Shown in pieces: positions 9,408 through 18,776 of a stretch of DNA of 64,000 nucleotides (position 1 is the first letter of the stretch; each line of letters starts with the position of its first letter). The stretch is from Ideonella dechloratans (GTDB taxonomy: Bacteria > Pseudomonadota > Gammaproteobacteria > Burkholderiales > Burkholderiaceae_C), in contig NZ_CP088081.1 in the NCBI RefSeq assembly GCF_021049305.1, positions 1,426,001-1,490,000 on the forward strand, written 5' to 3'. Below the pieces are notes generated by a model that was given only the letters and a program-made list of their open reading frames with translations, was not told where the DNA came from and searched no databases. Made by a program: the position numbers and the translations under genes.

Positions 9408-10403
9408 TCAGCCACCGACCGGCGCCAGCCCCAGCACCGCCCGGGCCCGCAGGCGGTCCTGCGGGGCAAAGCGGCTCTCGATCAGCTGGTCGATGGCCTG
9501 CTGCCGCTGCACGGCCGAGAGTTCGGCGGCACCCTGCAGCCGGGTGACCTGGCTTCGGGCCTCGGTCACCTTCTGCGCCCAGGCCGCCTGGGCCTGATCG
9601 AGCGCCTGCAGCCGCGCGGCAGCCTCCGGCCCCAGCGTGGCCTCGCGCTGGCGTTGCAGCGCGGCCAGATCCTCCCCGGGCTGCGGGGCCCGGGCAACGG
9701 AGGGCAGGGTGGTGGCCTGGCTGTCGCGGCCCGGTGCGGGCGAGGCGGCGGCCTCTGCCTCACTGCTCAGGCGAGCCTGCAGTGCGGCCTCCTCGTCACC
9801 ATAGAAGGCCTCCGCCCAGTCGTTGCCCAGCACCAGCCGGCGCTGGCGGGCGCGTTCCTGCAGGGCCAGGGTCAGGCTGTCGGCCGTGGGCGGGCTGCTG
9901 GTGCCGCCGGCCGGGGCCAGCTGGCGTTGCAGCTGCAGGTAGCGCTCCCACACCGCCATCACCTGGGCGGCGCCGTCGTCACCGCCCAGTTCGGCACGGG
10001 CCTGTTGCTGCAGCAGGGCGCCCAGCTCCTCGATGCTGGCTTCGCCCAGCGTGGTCAGCAGCTGGTCGAAGCGCCGCCGCACCGCGCGGTCCGGTATCAG
10101 CCGGCCCTGGGCGTCCAGGCGGAAGCCGCCATCGGGCTGCACGCCGCGCAGCGACCCCCGCTCGAACAGGGCCTGCCGCACCTGGGCCACGCCGCGCTGG
10201 GAGCGCGTCGGGTCCGGCTGCAGCGCGTCCACGGCATTCGGGGGCGCCGGCCGGGCCCCGACGGTCGTGGCGTCCTGGGCGGCTGCGGGGCTGAGCCGCA
10301 CGGCGGCCCGGGCCCCGGGGGCCTGCGCCGCCCAGGCCCACCACAGCCCGCCACACAGCAGCAGGGTGGCGCCTGCCCACAGGGTCGTGCGGCGGACGGG
10401 CAT
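9408..10403 (-). CDS. Lipase-specific foldase/chaperone (Lif, LipB, LimA)
   Basis: Lif is a membrane-anchored steric chaperone that folds the partner lipase in the periplasm before type II secretion. The 331-residue protein has an N-terminal membrane anchor (about residues 8-28, LWAGATLLLCGGLWWAW) and an Ala/Pro linker. The first mini-domain contains SLRGVQPDGGFRLDAQGRLI and the family signature R-x-x-F-D with GE (RRRFDQLLTTLGE). An extended helical, Gln/Arg/Ala-rich domain follows, as in the Burkholderia glumae foldase. Its ATG overlaps the lipase stop codon (TGATG), so the two are translationally coupled. A GTG three bases earlier is an alternative start. Confidence 0.85.
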   Translation of the reverse strand: MPVRRTTLWAGATLLLCGGLWWAWAAQAPGARAAVRLSPAAAQDATTVGARPAPPNAVDALQPDPTRSQRGVAQVRQALFERGSLRGVQPDGGFRLDAQGRLIPDRAVRRRFDQLLTTLGEASIEELGALLQQQARAELGGDDGAAQVMAVWERYLQLQRQLAPAGGTSSPPTADSLTLALQERARQRRLVLGNDWAEAFYGDEEAALQARLSSEAEAAASPAPGRDSQATTLPSVARAPQPGEDLAALQRQREATLGPEAAARLQALDQAQAAWAQKVTEARSQVTRLQGAAELSAVQRQQAIDQLIESRFAPQDRLRARAVLGLAPVGG

Positions 10404-11338
10404 CACAGGCCGATGGACTTCAGGCGGTTGGCCTGCGAGCGGTAGAAGGCCACCGGGTCGGGGGCGAACAGGCCGCGCAGGCCGAAGGCCTGGTTGATCT
10501 CGTCCAGGTGGTTCCAGGCGTAGTCGTCACGCAGCACCGTGCCCCAGTGCGAGGCGCACTTGCCCACCAGGCCGTCGTTGGACGCGCCCTTGAAGCTCAC
10601 CGAGGTCAGCGTCAGCAGGGCGTCGCTGAGGTCGAATACATTGGTCAGCACCGCATTGCCGCCGGCCGAGTAGTAGCGCACGCCGTTGACCAGCTCCGGG
10701 CCCTGGCCACAGCTGCTGCTGGGCGCGCCCTGCGGGTACTTGGCGTTGAAGGCGGCTGCGCCGGCCGTGGTGAGCGAATTCATGGCGGCCTCGGAATCCT
10801 GCGGCAGGTCGGGGCTGCCCGAGAGCAGGCTGATCACCGCAGCGAAGGCGTTGGCCACCGCGGCCACCCAGGCCGTGGTGCCGGTGGCGCTGGTGCCGGC
10901 CTTGATGTCGTCGGCCACCGGGCTGCCGGTGTGGGGCGTGCCCATGGTGGTGATCGAGGCCACCAGCTGCGGCGCCACCGAGGCCACATAGCGCACCGCC
11001 TGGCCGCCATGGCTGTGTCCCACCAGGTTGAACTTGCTGTAGCCGTAGGTGGCCTGCAGGCGCTGCAGCTCGGCCAGCAGCTGTTCTCCGCGCACCTCGC
11101 TGCTGTTGGCCGCGGAAACCTGCGAGACGAAGACCTTGGCGCCGCCCGAGGCCAGGCCGGTGTCGATGCCCCACCAGTAGTCCACCGGGCCGATCGAATC
11201 CCATCCGAACAGGCCATGCACGAGCACGATGGGGTAGCGCGTCTGGGTGTAGGTGTCGGCCGCGTGGACCACGGTCGGTGCGACCGTGCCGGTGATGCAG
11301 GCCGCCGCCACCACCGTCTTCAGGAACCAGCGTTTCAT
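10403..11338 (-). CDS. lip: Secreted triacylglycerol lipase (family I.1/I.2)
   Basis: The enzyme hydrolyses long-chain acylglycerols outside the cell. The 311-residue precursor has a Sec signal peptide cut near VVHAAD. The mature alpha/beta hydrolase shows the oxyanion strand YPIVLVHGLFGWD, the nucleophile elbow GHSHGG with Ser109, Asp255 in SNDGLVG and His277 in WNHLDEINQ. The acidic residues around the last motif fit the calcium site of Burkholderia and Pseudomonas lipases. Two cysteines (Cys210, Cys261) sit where the family disulfide is found. The foldase gene follows with overlapping codons. An upstream in-frame extension to 11449 has no signal-peptide logic; the ATG at 11338 has a GGAG-type site. 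Confidence 0.92.
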   Translation of the reverse strand: MKRWFLKTVVAAACITGTVAPTVVHAADTYTQTRYPIVLVHGLFGWDSIGPVDYWWGIDTGLASGGAKVFVSQVSAANSSEVRGEQLLAELQRLQATYGYSKFNLVGHSHGGQAVRYVASVAPQLVASITTMGTPHTGSPVADDIKAGTSATGTTAWVAAVANAFAAVISLLSGSPDLPQDSEAAMNSLTTAGAAAFNAKYPQGAPSSSCGQGPELVNGVRYYSAGGNAVLTNVFDLSDALLTLTSVSFKGASNDGLVGKCASHWGTVLRDDYAWNHLDEINQAFGLRGLFAPDPVAFYRSQANRLKSIGL

Positions 11339-11520
11339 GGGGTCTCCTCTGCGTGTTGTGGCTCCGGCACCGACGCCCGACGGGTGACCGACCCGGAGTG
11401 GGCGAATTAAAGAACGATCGTTCGTGCGTCCGTCTGGGTGATTTCCCAAAGCTGCGCCGCAACACGGCCTCAGGCTTTCCCGGTGACGGGAACGGGATAG
11501 CCGGTGAGCAGAGGGGGGGC

Positions 11521-12174
11521 TCAGTGGCCTGTACGGCTGTCCCAGCCTTGCATCGCCACCTGCGCCACGTCTTCCAGTTCGGCGCGACTCGCGCCGTCGC
11601 GGGCCAGGATCGACATGCCGCTCTGCACCGTCTGCACGAAGCGCGCGAGCGCATGGACATCGGTGGCGGACGGCAGTTCACCTTCGGCCAGGGCGCGGCC
11701 CAGCCGCATCTTCAGGCGCTCGAGCGTGACCCCGCGCGCCGACTTCACCAGATCACCGAGCCCGGAGTGTCCCTCGCTGCCGACCGATGAGAGTGTCACC
11801 ATGCAGCCCGGCGGGGTGTCGGCAAGGCATCCGGTCAGAGCGGCTGCGGAATCCAGCAGCAAGGACTGGACCGCCTCCCGGGCCGTGGCGGCGGTCAGGA
11901 ACTTGCCCCAAACCAGCGCCTCGTTCTGGTCGCGGTAGTGGCGCAAGGCTTCGGCATAGAGCGCGTCCTTGGAGCCGAAGGCGGCGTACAGGCTGGGTGA
12001 ACCGATGCCCATCACTTCCGTCAGATCGGAAATCGAGGTGGCCTCATAGCCCTTCGTCCAGAACAGACGTGTGGCTTTCGCCAGGGCCGCTTCCCGATCG
12101 AAGGCTCGGGGGCGCCCCCTGCCGCGGCCCTGGGCCGGTTGGGGGGCTTCCGGAGAGGGTTTTGATTTTTGCAT
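11521..12174 (-). CDS. TetR/AcrR family transcriptional regulator
   Basis: This is a ligand-responsive repressor, probably of the divergent SDR gene. The 217-residue protein has a basic, Pro-rich lead, then the TetR helix-turn-helix (about residues 20-65) with ALAKATRLFWTKGYEATSISDLTEVMGIGSPSLYAAFGSK shortened to its typical order: F-x-x-K-G-Y-x-x-T-S, then the recognition helix SPSLYAAF and FGSKDALY. The rest is an all-helical ligand domain containing PPGCMVTLSS, a segment seen in the YxaF/LmrA-like subgroup. The start at 12174 has GGAG 7-10 bases upstream. It has its own palindromic upstream region shared with the SDR gene. Confidence 0.9.
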   Translation of the reverse strand: MQKSKPSPEAPQPAQGRGRGRPRAFDREAALAKATRLFWTKGYEATSISDLTEVMGIGSPSLYAAFGSKDALYAEALRHYRDQNEALVWGKFLTAATAREAVQSLLLDSAAALTGCLADTPPGCMVTLSSVGSEGHSGLGDLVKSARGVTLERLKMRLGRALAEGELPSATDVHALARFVQTVQSGMSILARDGASRAELEDVAQVAMQGWDSRTGH

Positions 12175-12229
12175 CGATCGCTCCATAAATCTGTTGACGC
12201 CGACAGACCACCTCCCACACAATTTGTGT

Positions 12230-12255
12230 ATCGATTGATATATAAATCAATCGAT
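12230..12255. promoter_or_regulatory. Palindromic operator between the TetR and SDR genes
   Basis: A perfect 10-bp inverted repeat (ATCGATTGAT / ATCAATCGAT) with a 6-base AT spacer lies in an AT-rich island between the divergent genes. A related ATCGA-N4-TCGAT element lies at 12296-12309, and the tetR start region carries ATCGATCG. These are the expected TetR binding sites; which promoter each covers is inferred. Confidence 0.6.
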
Positions 12256-12386
12256 GCGTGATTTGTCGGCGTGATGCCTTGTGTCGTAATTTTGTATCGA
12301 TCGTTCGATTCAGAATTTATTGTCGAACAGGCCGAGGTGTACCCGCAAGACATGCCCACTGTGGACCCCCTTCAGGAGTGAAAACC

Positions 12387-13127
12387 ATGAGCGAATTGAC
12401 GGGCAAGCGAGCCCTCGTGACCGGCGCTTCCCGCGGCATCGGCGCCGCGATTGCAAAGGCCTTGGCGGAAAAGGGCGCGGATGTCGCGCTCACCTATGAA
12501 AGGTCCGCGGACCGTGCTGCGGAGGTCGTTCGGGCCATCGGAAGCCTGGGGCGCAAGGCCGTTGCGATCCAGGCCGACAGCGCAGATCCCGCGGCGGTCC
12601 AGCGCGCGGTCACCGAAGCGGTCCATGCGTTGGGGGGGCTCGATATCCTTGTCAACAACGCCGGCATCGCACGCTATGCGCCCACGGCGGAGATCGGCCT
12701 GGAGGCCATCGAGGCCATGCTTGCCGTCAATGTGCGTGGGCCGGTTCTTGCCGCCCAGGCCGCCATTCCGCATCTCGGGGCCGGCGGACGCATCGTCACG
12801 ATCGGCTCTGCCGGTGCCGAGCGTGTGGTCGGGTATCCCGGAACGTTCTATTACATGACCAAGTCGGCACTGCATTCTTTCACACGCGGCTTGGCCCAGG
12901 AACTCGGTTCGCGCGATGTCACGGTCAACCTGGTTCAGCCGGGATCGACCGACACCGACATGAACCCTGCTAACGGTGAGTTCTCCGACTTTCAGCGCAG
13001 CCTGAGTCCGCTGGGGCGTTATGGCGCACCTGAAGATGTCGCCGCTGCCGTCGTCTTTCTGGCAAGCCCGTCGGCGCGGCAGATCACCGGCGCCATCCTG
13101 ACGGTGGATGGGGGGCAGACCACCTGA
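12387..13127 (+). CDS. SDR family oxidoreductase (FabG-like)
   Basis: This is a classical short-chain dehydrogenase of 246 residues, NAD(P)H-dependent, on an unknown carbonyl or alcohol. The nucleotide motif TGASRGIG is at residues 12-19 and NNAG at 90-93. Catalytic Ser141 lies in IGSAGAE, and Tyr155-x3-Lys159 lies in the FYYMTK stretch. The tail LASPSARQITGAILTVDGGQ is typical. An AGGAG site precedes the ATG. It is divergent from a TetR gene across a palindromic operator, an arrangement common for SDRs induced by a toxic aldehyde, quinone or similar compound. The A+T content of the shared promoter is far above the surroundings, so the pair may have been acquired. Confidence 0.9.
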   Translation: MSELTGKRALVTGASRGIGAAIAKALAEKGADVALTYERSADRAAEVVRAIGSLGRKAVAIQADSADPAAVQRAVTEAVHALGGLDILVNNAGIARYAPTAEIGLEAIEAMLAVNVRGPVLAAQAAIPHLGAGGRIVTIGSAGAERVVGYPGTFYYMTKSALHSFTRGLAQELGSRDVTVNLVQPGSTDTDMNPANGEFSDFQRSLSPLGRYGAPEDVAAAVVFLASPSARQITGAILTVDGGQTT

Positions 13128-13179
13128 GCCATTCCGGCCCAGGATGGCGGCGCCGGGCCAGCCGGCATGGTCATGAAGA

Positions 13180-13195
13180 CTGTATGGATGTACAG
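13180..13195. promoter_or_regulatory. LexA (SOS) box of the imuA-imuB-dnaE2 operon
   Basis: CTGTATGGATGTACAG matches CTG-N10-CAG and the longer CTGT-N8-ACAG consensus exactly. It lies 30 bases before the imuA ATG and overlaps a likely -10 element (TACAGT at 13191-13196, with TGGTCA 17 bases upstream), so bound LexA would block the promoter. Confidence 0.85.
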
Positions 13196-13224
13196 TATCT
13201 TCCCGTGCCTTGCCTTCTGTCGCC

Positions 13225-14040
13225 ATGCCTGCCTCCGATGTCCACGCGCGCGCCGCTGCGGCGCCCCTGTCTCTGCCCCCCGAGGTGGCGGGCCGGGTCT
13301 GGCCGGCCCGGGCCTGGACGGGGCCGCGCGGTGAGGTGCGCTCCAGCGGCCACCCGGCGCTGGACGCCGAGCTGCCCGGCGGCGGCTGGCCCTGCGGCGC
13401 ACTGACCGAGCTGCTGCAGCCCCAGCCGGCCCTGCTGGAGTGGCGTCTGCTGGGGCCGGTGGCCCGGGCCCTGGCGGCCGAGGGGCGGCCCATTGTGCTG
13501 GTGGGCCCGCCCCAGGTGCCGCACCTGCCGGGCCTGGCCCAATGCGGGCTGCCGGCCTCGGCCGTGGTCTGGGTGCAGGCGCAGACCACGGCCGAGCGGC
13601 TCTGGTGTACCGAGCAACTGCTGCGCGCCCAGGCCGCCGCCCTGGTGTTGGCCTGGTTGCCCCAGGCCCGGCCTGATCAGATCCGCCGGCTGCAGGTCAA
13701 CGCCCTGGGCAGCCAGGCCCTGGCCTTCGCCTGCCGGCCGCTGGCGGCGCGGCAGGAGTCGTCGGCCGCCCCGTTGCGCCTGCAGGCCCGGGTGGACCTG
13801 GACTGGGCGCTGCAGGTGCAGGTGTTCAAGCGGCGCGGGCCGGTACACGAAGGCGAGGTCTGCCTGCCCTCGGTGCCCGGCACCCTGGGCGCGGTGCTGC
13901 CCAGCCGCCTGCTGCAGCCGCGGCGTTGGCTGGCGGCGCGTCGCAGTGCGCTGCCGCAGCCCGTGGCCGTGGCGGTGAGGGAAGAGGAGTCCGCCGATGC
14001 AGATGCTGTGGGTCGCCCTGTGCTGGCCGGCGCCCGCTGA
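13225..14040 (+). CDS. imuA: Translesion synthesis accessory protein ImuA
   Basis: ImuA is a RecA-related accessory factor of the ImuA-ImuB-DnaE2 mutasome, induced by DNA damage. The 271-residue protein contains SSGHPALDAELPGGGWPCGALTELL (shortened: the L-D-x-x-L-P-G-G-G-W-P segment is diagnostic) and a RecA-like core with IVLVGPPQVPHLPGLAQCGL. As usual for ImuA, a proper Walker A Lys-Thr/Ser is not present. The gene lies 30 bases behind a LexA box, and its last ~44 bases overlap imuB. A TTG at 13210 could add five residues; the ATG at 13225 is preferred. Confidence 0.87.
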   Translation: MPASDVHARAAAAPLSLPPEVAGRVWPARAWTGPRGEVRSSGHPALDAELPGGGWPCGALTELLQPQPALLEWRLLGPVARALAAEGRPIVLVGPPQVPHLPGLAQCGLPASAVVWVQAQTTAERLWCTEQLLRAQAAALVLAWLPQARPDQIRRLQVNALGSQALAFACRPLAARQESSAAPLRLQARVDLDWALQVQVFKRRGPVHEGEVCLPSVPGTLGAVLPSRLLQPRRWLAARRSALPQPVAVAVREEESADADAVGRPVLAGAR

Positions 14041-15409
14041 GGGCGAGCCCGCGGTCGACCTGCAGGGGCCGGCCTGCTGGGCCCTGCAGTTCACGCCGCG
14101 GGTGGCACGCTGCGGCGAGGCCCTGCGCCTGGAGCTGGCCGCCAGCCAGCGCCTGTTCGGCGGACAGGCCGCGCTGCTGAGCCGCCTGGCCCGAGAAGGC
14201 TGCCAACTGGGCGCCACCGGCGTGGCCTGGGCCAGCACGGCCAGCGCGGCCCAGGCGCTGGCCCGCCAGCATGCACAGGCCGCGTGGGCCGATGGCGGCG
14301 AGGGAGCCGGGCCCGATCCGACCCTGGTGCCCGGCCTTCAGCAGCCGCTGGCCGATGCCCTGGACCCGCTGCCGCTGGAGATGCTGGACGGCCTGCGCCC
14401 GCACGCCGACACCCTGCACCTGATGGGCTGCCATCGCCTGGGCGAGGTGCGCCGCCTGCCGCGCGGCGGCCTGGCCCGCCGCTTCGAGGCCGGCCTGCTG
14501 GCCGCGCTGGACCAAGCCTACGGGGCGCTGCCCGAGGCCCACACCTGGCTCAGCCTGCCCGAAACCTTTTCCGCCCGGCTGGAACTGGCCTTTCGTGTGG
14601 AGCAGGCCCCGGCCCTGCTGGCCGGCGCCCAGCGCCTGCTGCTGCAGCTCTGCGGCTGGCTGCAGGCCCGCCATGCCGGGGTGCTGGCCTTCACCCTGGC
14701 CTGGGAGCACGACTCCATGCGCGCCCGCGACGTGGCCCCCGGTGGCGCGCTGACCGTGCGCACCGCCCAGCCGGCCCGCCAGGCCGAACACCTGGCCCGG
14801 CTGCTGGCCGAGCACCTGGCCCGGGTCACGCTGGCGGCTCCCGCGGCGGCGCTGCGCCTGACGGCCGACGAGGTGCAGGCCCTGGCGCCGCCCAGCGGTC
14901 AGCTCTGGCCCGACGCCCGCCAGCAGGCCCAGGCCCTGGACGAGGTGCTGGAGCAGATGGCCGCCCGCCTGGGGGCCGAGCGTGTCTGCCGCCCGCGGGC
15001 TTGCGAGGACCATCGGCCCGAGTGGATGCAGGGCTGGCAGCCACTGGACCGGCCCCTGCCGCGCACCGGGGCGCGCCTGCCCACGCTGCCGCAGCCGGCC
15101 TTTCTGCTGCCGGCCCCGCAGCGCCTGGGTCTGCGCCAGCACCGACCGATGCACCAGGGTCAGCCCCTTTTGCTGCTGTTGGGGCCGCAGCGGGTGGAGG
15201 GCGGCTGGTGGCACCGCAGCACGGCGCCGCTGCCGCCGGGGGCCGCGGCCATGGCGCCCGAGGGCGCCACCGGCGTCGTGGTCTCGCACGCGGTGGCGCG
15301 CGACTACTGGGTGGCCTGGAGCGAGCGGGCCGGCGTGCTCTGGGTCTTCCAGACGCGGCTGGAGGGCGAGGCTGGCGAGGCCTGGTTCCTGCATGGCCAC
15401 TTTGCCTGA
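13997..15409 (+). CDS. imuB: ImuB, catalytically inactive Y-family polymerase homologue
   Basis: ImuB is the hub of the SOS mutasome, contacting the beta clamp, ImuA and DnaE2. The 470-residue protein starts with MLWVALCWPA, where active Y-family enzymes have the metal-binding D-x-D strand; the catalytic Asp is missing, as in all ImuB proteins. Central segments such as LHLMGCHRLGEVRRLPRGGLARRFEAGLL correspond to the helix-hairpin-helix region of DinB-type proteins. The C-terminal ~150 residues include a PRACEDHRPEWMQGW motif typical of ImuB. It overlaps imuA by 44 bases and dnaE2 follows after 20 bases, so all three are co-transcribed. Confidence 0.9.
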   Translation: MQMLWVALCWPAPAEGEPAVDLQGPACWALQFTPRVARCGEALRLELAASQRLFGGQAALLSRLAREGCQLGATGVAWASTASAAQALARQHAQAAWADGGEGAGPDPTLVPGLQQPLADALDPLPLEMLDGLRPHADTLHLMGCHRLGEVRRLPRGGLARRFEAGLLAALDQAYGALPEAHTWLSLPETFSARLELAFRVEQAPALLAGAQRLLLQLCGWLQARHAGVLAFTLAWEHDSMRARDVAPGGALTVRTAQPARQAEHLARLLAEHLARVTLAAPAAALRLTADEVQALAPPSGQLWPDARQQAQALDEVLEQMAARLGAERVCRPRACEDHRPEWMQGWQPLDRPLPRTGARLPTLPQPAFLLPAPQRLGLRQHRPMHQGQPLLLLLGPQRVEGGWWHRSTAPLPPGAAAMAPEGATGVVVSHAVARDYWVAWSERAGVLWVFQTRLEGEAGEAWFLHGHFA

Positions 15410-15429
15410 GGGCCTGACGAGAACGCACG

Positions 15430-18400
15430 ATGGCCGAACCCCGTCTGCCGCTGCCCGACTACGCCGAGCTCTGCTGCGTCAGCAACTACAGCTTTCTGCA
15501 GGGCGCCAGCCACCCGGAGGAACTGGTACAGCGCGCCGCCGCGCTGGGTTACCGCGCCCTGGCCATCACCGACGAATGCTCGGTGGCCGGCGTGGTGCGG
15601 GCCCATGTGGCCTGCCGCGACCCGGCGGTGCAGGCCAGCGGCCTGCAGCTGCAGGTGGGCAGCCGCTTCCGGGTGACGGACGAGGCCGGCCAGACCCGTT
15701 TCACCCTGGTCGTGCTGGCGGCTGACCTGCTGGGCTGGGGCCAGCTGTGCGAATTCATCACCCGGCTGCGGCGGGCCAGCCCGGTCAAGGGCCAGTACCG
15801 GCTGACGCAGGACCTGATCGACGGCGAGGCCCTGGCCGGCTGCGTGGTGCTGGCCCTGCCGGAGCGCGACCTGGACGACGCGGCCCTGCAGGACCTGGCG
15901 CGCTGGCTGCTGCGCCACTTCACCGGCCGCTGCTGGTGGGGCGTGAGCCTGCTGCGCGCGCTGGACGACGAGCGCTGGCTGGAGCGGCTGCAGGCGGTGT
16001 CGGCGGCCAGCGCCATTCCCTGCGTGGCCTGCGGGGACGTGCACTTCCATGTTCGCTCGCGCAAGCCGCTGCAGGACGTGCTGACCGCCATCCGCCTGCG
16101 CCGACCGCTGACCGCCTGCGGCCTGGACCTGCAGCCCAATGCCGAACGCCACCTGCGCACCCGACTGCGCCTGGCCCAGGTCTACCCGCCCGCGCTGCTG
16201 GCCGAGACCCTGGCCGTGTCGGCGCGCTGTCACTTCTCGCTGGACGAACTGAGCTACCACTACCCGGACGAGTTCATCCCCCCGGGCGAGACGGCGGCCA
16301 GCCACCTGCGCACGCTGACCTGGGCTGGGGCCGCCAAGCATTGGCCCCACGGGGTGCCCGAGAAGGAGCGGGCCCAGATCGCACACGAGCTGGCCCTGAT
16401 CGACGATCTGCACTACGAGCACTATTTCCTGACGGTGGCCGACATCGTGCTGTTCGCCCGCGGCCGGGGCATCCTCTGCCAGGGCCGGGGCAGCGCGGCC
16501 AACAGCCTGGTCTGCTACTGCCTGGGCATCACCGCGGTCGGGCCCGACCGGCTCACGGCTCTGTTCGAGCGCTTCATTTCCAAGGAGCGCAACGAGCCGC
16601 CGGACATCGACGTGGACTTCGAGCACGAGCGGCGCGAGGAGGTCATTCAGTACCTCTACAGCAAGTACGGCCGCGAGCGCGCCGCCCTGACCGCGGCCGT
16701 CATCAGCTACCAGCCGCGCAGCGCATTGCGTGACGTGGGCAAGGCCCTGGGCTTCACGCCCGAGCAGCTCGATGCCTTGTCCAGCGCCCACCGCGGCTGG
16801 GACACCGAGGGGCCGAACCCTGCCCGGGCGGCCGAAACCGGCCTGGATCCGGACGCGCTGGCGGTGCAGCAGCTGCTGCAGCTGGCCACCCAGCTGCAGG
16901 GCTTTCCGCGCCACCTGTCCCAGCATACGGGGGGCTTCGTGCTGACGGCGGGCCGGCTCTCGCGCATGGTGCCGATCGAGAACGCCAGCATGAAAGACCG
17001 CACCGTCATCCAGTGGGACAAGGACGATCTGGATGCGCTGGGCCTGATGAAGGTGGACGTGCTGGCCCTGGGCATGCTGAGCGCGCTGCGCAAGACGCTG
17101 GCCATGGTGAGCCAGCGGGAAGGGCGGGTGATCGAGCTCTACCAGGTGCCCGAGGGCGACGACCCCACCTACGACATGATCAGCCGGGCCGACACGGTGG
17201 GCGTCTTCCAGATCGAGAGCCGGGCGCAGATGAGCATGCTGCCGAGGCTGCGCCCCGACTGCTATTACGACCTGGTGATCGAGGTGGCCCTGGTGCGGCC
17301 CGGCCCCATCCAGGGCGGGGCGGTGCATCCCTACCTGGACCGGCGCCAGGGCAAGGTGCCGGTGAGCTACCCGCGCGAGGAACTGAAGGTGGCGCTGGAA
17401 CGCACCCTGGGCGTGCCGATCTTCCAGGAGCAATGCATGCAGATCGCCATGGTGGCCGCCGGCTTCAGCGCCGGCGAGGCCGACGGACTGCGCCGCGCCA
17501 TGGCGGCCTGGAAGCGCAAGGGCGGGCTGGAGAAGTACCACGACCGCCTGGTGGGCGGCATGGTGGCGCGCGGCTACGAGCAGGACTTCGCCGAGGGCGT
17601 GTTCAAGCAGATCCAGGGCTTCAGCGACTACGGCTTCCCGGAAAGCCACGCGGCCTCCTTCGCCCTGCTGGTCTATGCCAGCGCCTGGCTCAAGTGCCAC
17701 TACCCGGCGGAGTTTCTGGTGGGCCTGCTCAATTCCCAGCCCATGGGCTTCTACAGCCCGGCCCAGCTGGTGCAGGACGCCCGGCGCCACCAGGTGACGG
17801 TGTGGCCGGTGGACGTGCAGCACAGCGGGGTGGACAGCGCGCTGGACGGGCCTGCGCCGGCGCCGCTGAAAGCGGGCGGGCCGCCACCGGCGGTGCGGTT
17901 GGGGCTGCGCCTGGTGGCCGGGCTGTCGTTGGCCGCGGCCCAGCGCATCGCCCAGGCCCGCGCCGCCGGGCCGTTTGCAGACACCCAGGACCTGGCCCGC
18001 CGCGCCGGCCTGGAGCAGGCGGACCTGCGCCACCTGGCGGCGGCCGATGCGCTGCGCTCGCTGGCCGGCCACCGCCGCCAGCAGATGTGGGAGGCCGCCG
18101 GCCTGCGCCGCGCCCCGGCCCTGCTGCGCGGCGCGCCGGTGGACGAGGCGCCGCTGGCCTTGCCGGCCGCGCCTGAAGGCGAGGAGATCGTGGCCGACTA
18201 TCAGAGCACCGGCCTGACCCTGCGCCGCCATCCGCTGCAGCTGCTGCGCCCGCAGCTGCAGCGCCGCCGCCTGCTCACCGCCGAAGTCCTGCGGGCCTGT
18301 CCGCACGGCCGGCTGGTGCGCCATGCCGGCATCGTCACCATGCGCCAGCGCCCGCCCACCGCCAGCGGCACCCTGTTCATCACGCTGGAAGACGAGACCG

Positions 18401-18597
18401 GGATGGTGCAGGCGATCTGCTGGCCGCGGGTCTACGAGCGTTTTCGCGCGGTGCTGGTGTCGGCCCGGCTGCTGGGCCTGGCCGGCACCTGGCAGCGCGA
18501 GGGCGAGGTCTGCAACCTCATCGTCGGCCACGCCGAGGACCTGACCCCCTGGCTGGGCCGGCTGGCGCCCACCGCCCGCAGCCGGGATTTCCGCTGA
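15430..18597 (+). CDS. dnaE2: Error-prone DNA polymerase DnaE2
   Basis: DnaE2 is the C-family polymerase that does mutagenic lesion bypass with ImuA/ImuB. The 1055-residue protein begins with a PHP domain (about residues 8-280; [15 protein letters not shown], then ITDECSVAG). The polymerase palm carries the metal-binding PDIDVDF near residue 395. Then come [12 protein letters not shown], the finger segment [14 protein letters not shown] and the helix-hairpin-helix/OB region ([25 protein letters not shown]). It lacks the long beta-binding C-terminus of DnaE1, and its size fits DnaE2. It is the last gene of the SOS operon. Confidence 0.94.
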   Translation: MAEPRLPLPDYAELCCVSNYSFLQGASHPEELVQRAAALGYRALAITDECSVAGVVRAHVACRDPAVQASGLQLQVGSRFRVTDEAGQTRFTLVVLAADLLGWGQLCEFITRLRRASPVKGQYRLTQDLIDGEALAGCVVLALPERDLDDAALQDLARWLLRHFTGRCWWGVSLLRALDDERWLERLQAVSAASAIPCVACGDVHFHVRSRKPLQDVLTAIRLRRPLTACGLDLQPNAERHLRTRLRLAQVYPPALLAETLAVSARCHFSLDELSYHYPDEFIPPGETAASHLRTLTWAGAAKHWPHGVPEKERAQIAHELALIDDLHYEHYFLTVADIVLFARGRGILCQGRGSAANSLVCYCLGITAVGPDRLTALFERFISKERNEPPDIDVDFEHERREEVIQYLYSKYGRERAALTAAVISYQPRSALRDVGKALGFTPEQLDALSSAHRGWDTEGPNPARAAETGLDPDALAVQQLLQLATQLQGFPRHLSQHTGGFVLTAGRLSRMVPIENASMKDRTVIQWDKDDLDALGLMKVDVLALGMLSALRKTLAMVSQREGRVIELYQVPEGDDPTYDMISRADTVGVFQIESRAQMSMLPRLRPDCYYDLVIEVALVRPGPIQGGAVHPYLDRRQGKVPVSYPREELKVALERTLGVPIFQEQCMQIAMVAAGFSAGEADGLRRAMAAWKRKGGLEKYHDRLVGGMVARGYEQDFAEGVFKQIQGFSDYGFPESHAASFALLVYASAWLKCHYPAEFLVGLLNSQPMGFYSPAQLVQDARRHQVTVWPVDVQHSGVDSALDGPAPAPLKAGGPPPAVRLGLRLVAGLSLAAAQRIAQARAAGPFADTQDLARRAGLEQADLRHLAAADALRSLAGHRRQQMWEAAGLRRAPALLRGAPVDEAPLALPAAPEGEEIVADYQSTGLTLRRHPLQLLRPQLQRRRLLTAEVLRACPHGRLVRHAGIVTMRQRPPTASGTLFITLEDETGMVQAICWPRVYERFRAVLVSARLLGLAGTWQREGEVCNLIVGHAEDLTPWLGRLAPTARSRDFR

Positions 18598-18676
18598 GGA
18601 TTGAGACATCCGTCACGCGAAGGGACTGCTCGGGGCCGGATTCTCACCATTTCGGCGCATCAGCCATTCCTCGGTC

Positions 18677-18703
18677 TCAAGAGGTGTCGGCAAAGACCGA
18701 TAG
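18677..18703 (+). promoter_or_regulatory. Candidate sigma-28 (FliA) promoter of the chemoreceptor gene
   Basis: TCAAGAGG-N11-ACCGATAG resembles the flagellar sigma-28 consensus TAAAGTTT-N11-GCCGATAA, with exact 11-base spacing and 6 of 8 matches in the -10. It lies ~75 bases before the chemoreceptor ATG. The -35 match is only moderate. Confidence 0.5.
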
Positions 18704-18776
18704 GTGGTCAGTAAAAGCCGACGGCCCGTCGTGGCCGTCGCTCGACTTCACACAGAGACCCCTCGGGGGAGACACG

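Noticed and set aside
12235..12250. Fnr-like site TTGAT...ATCAA
   Set aside because: The spacer is 6 bases rather than the required 4, and it is the inner part of a longer perfect palindrome better explained by the TetR protein.
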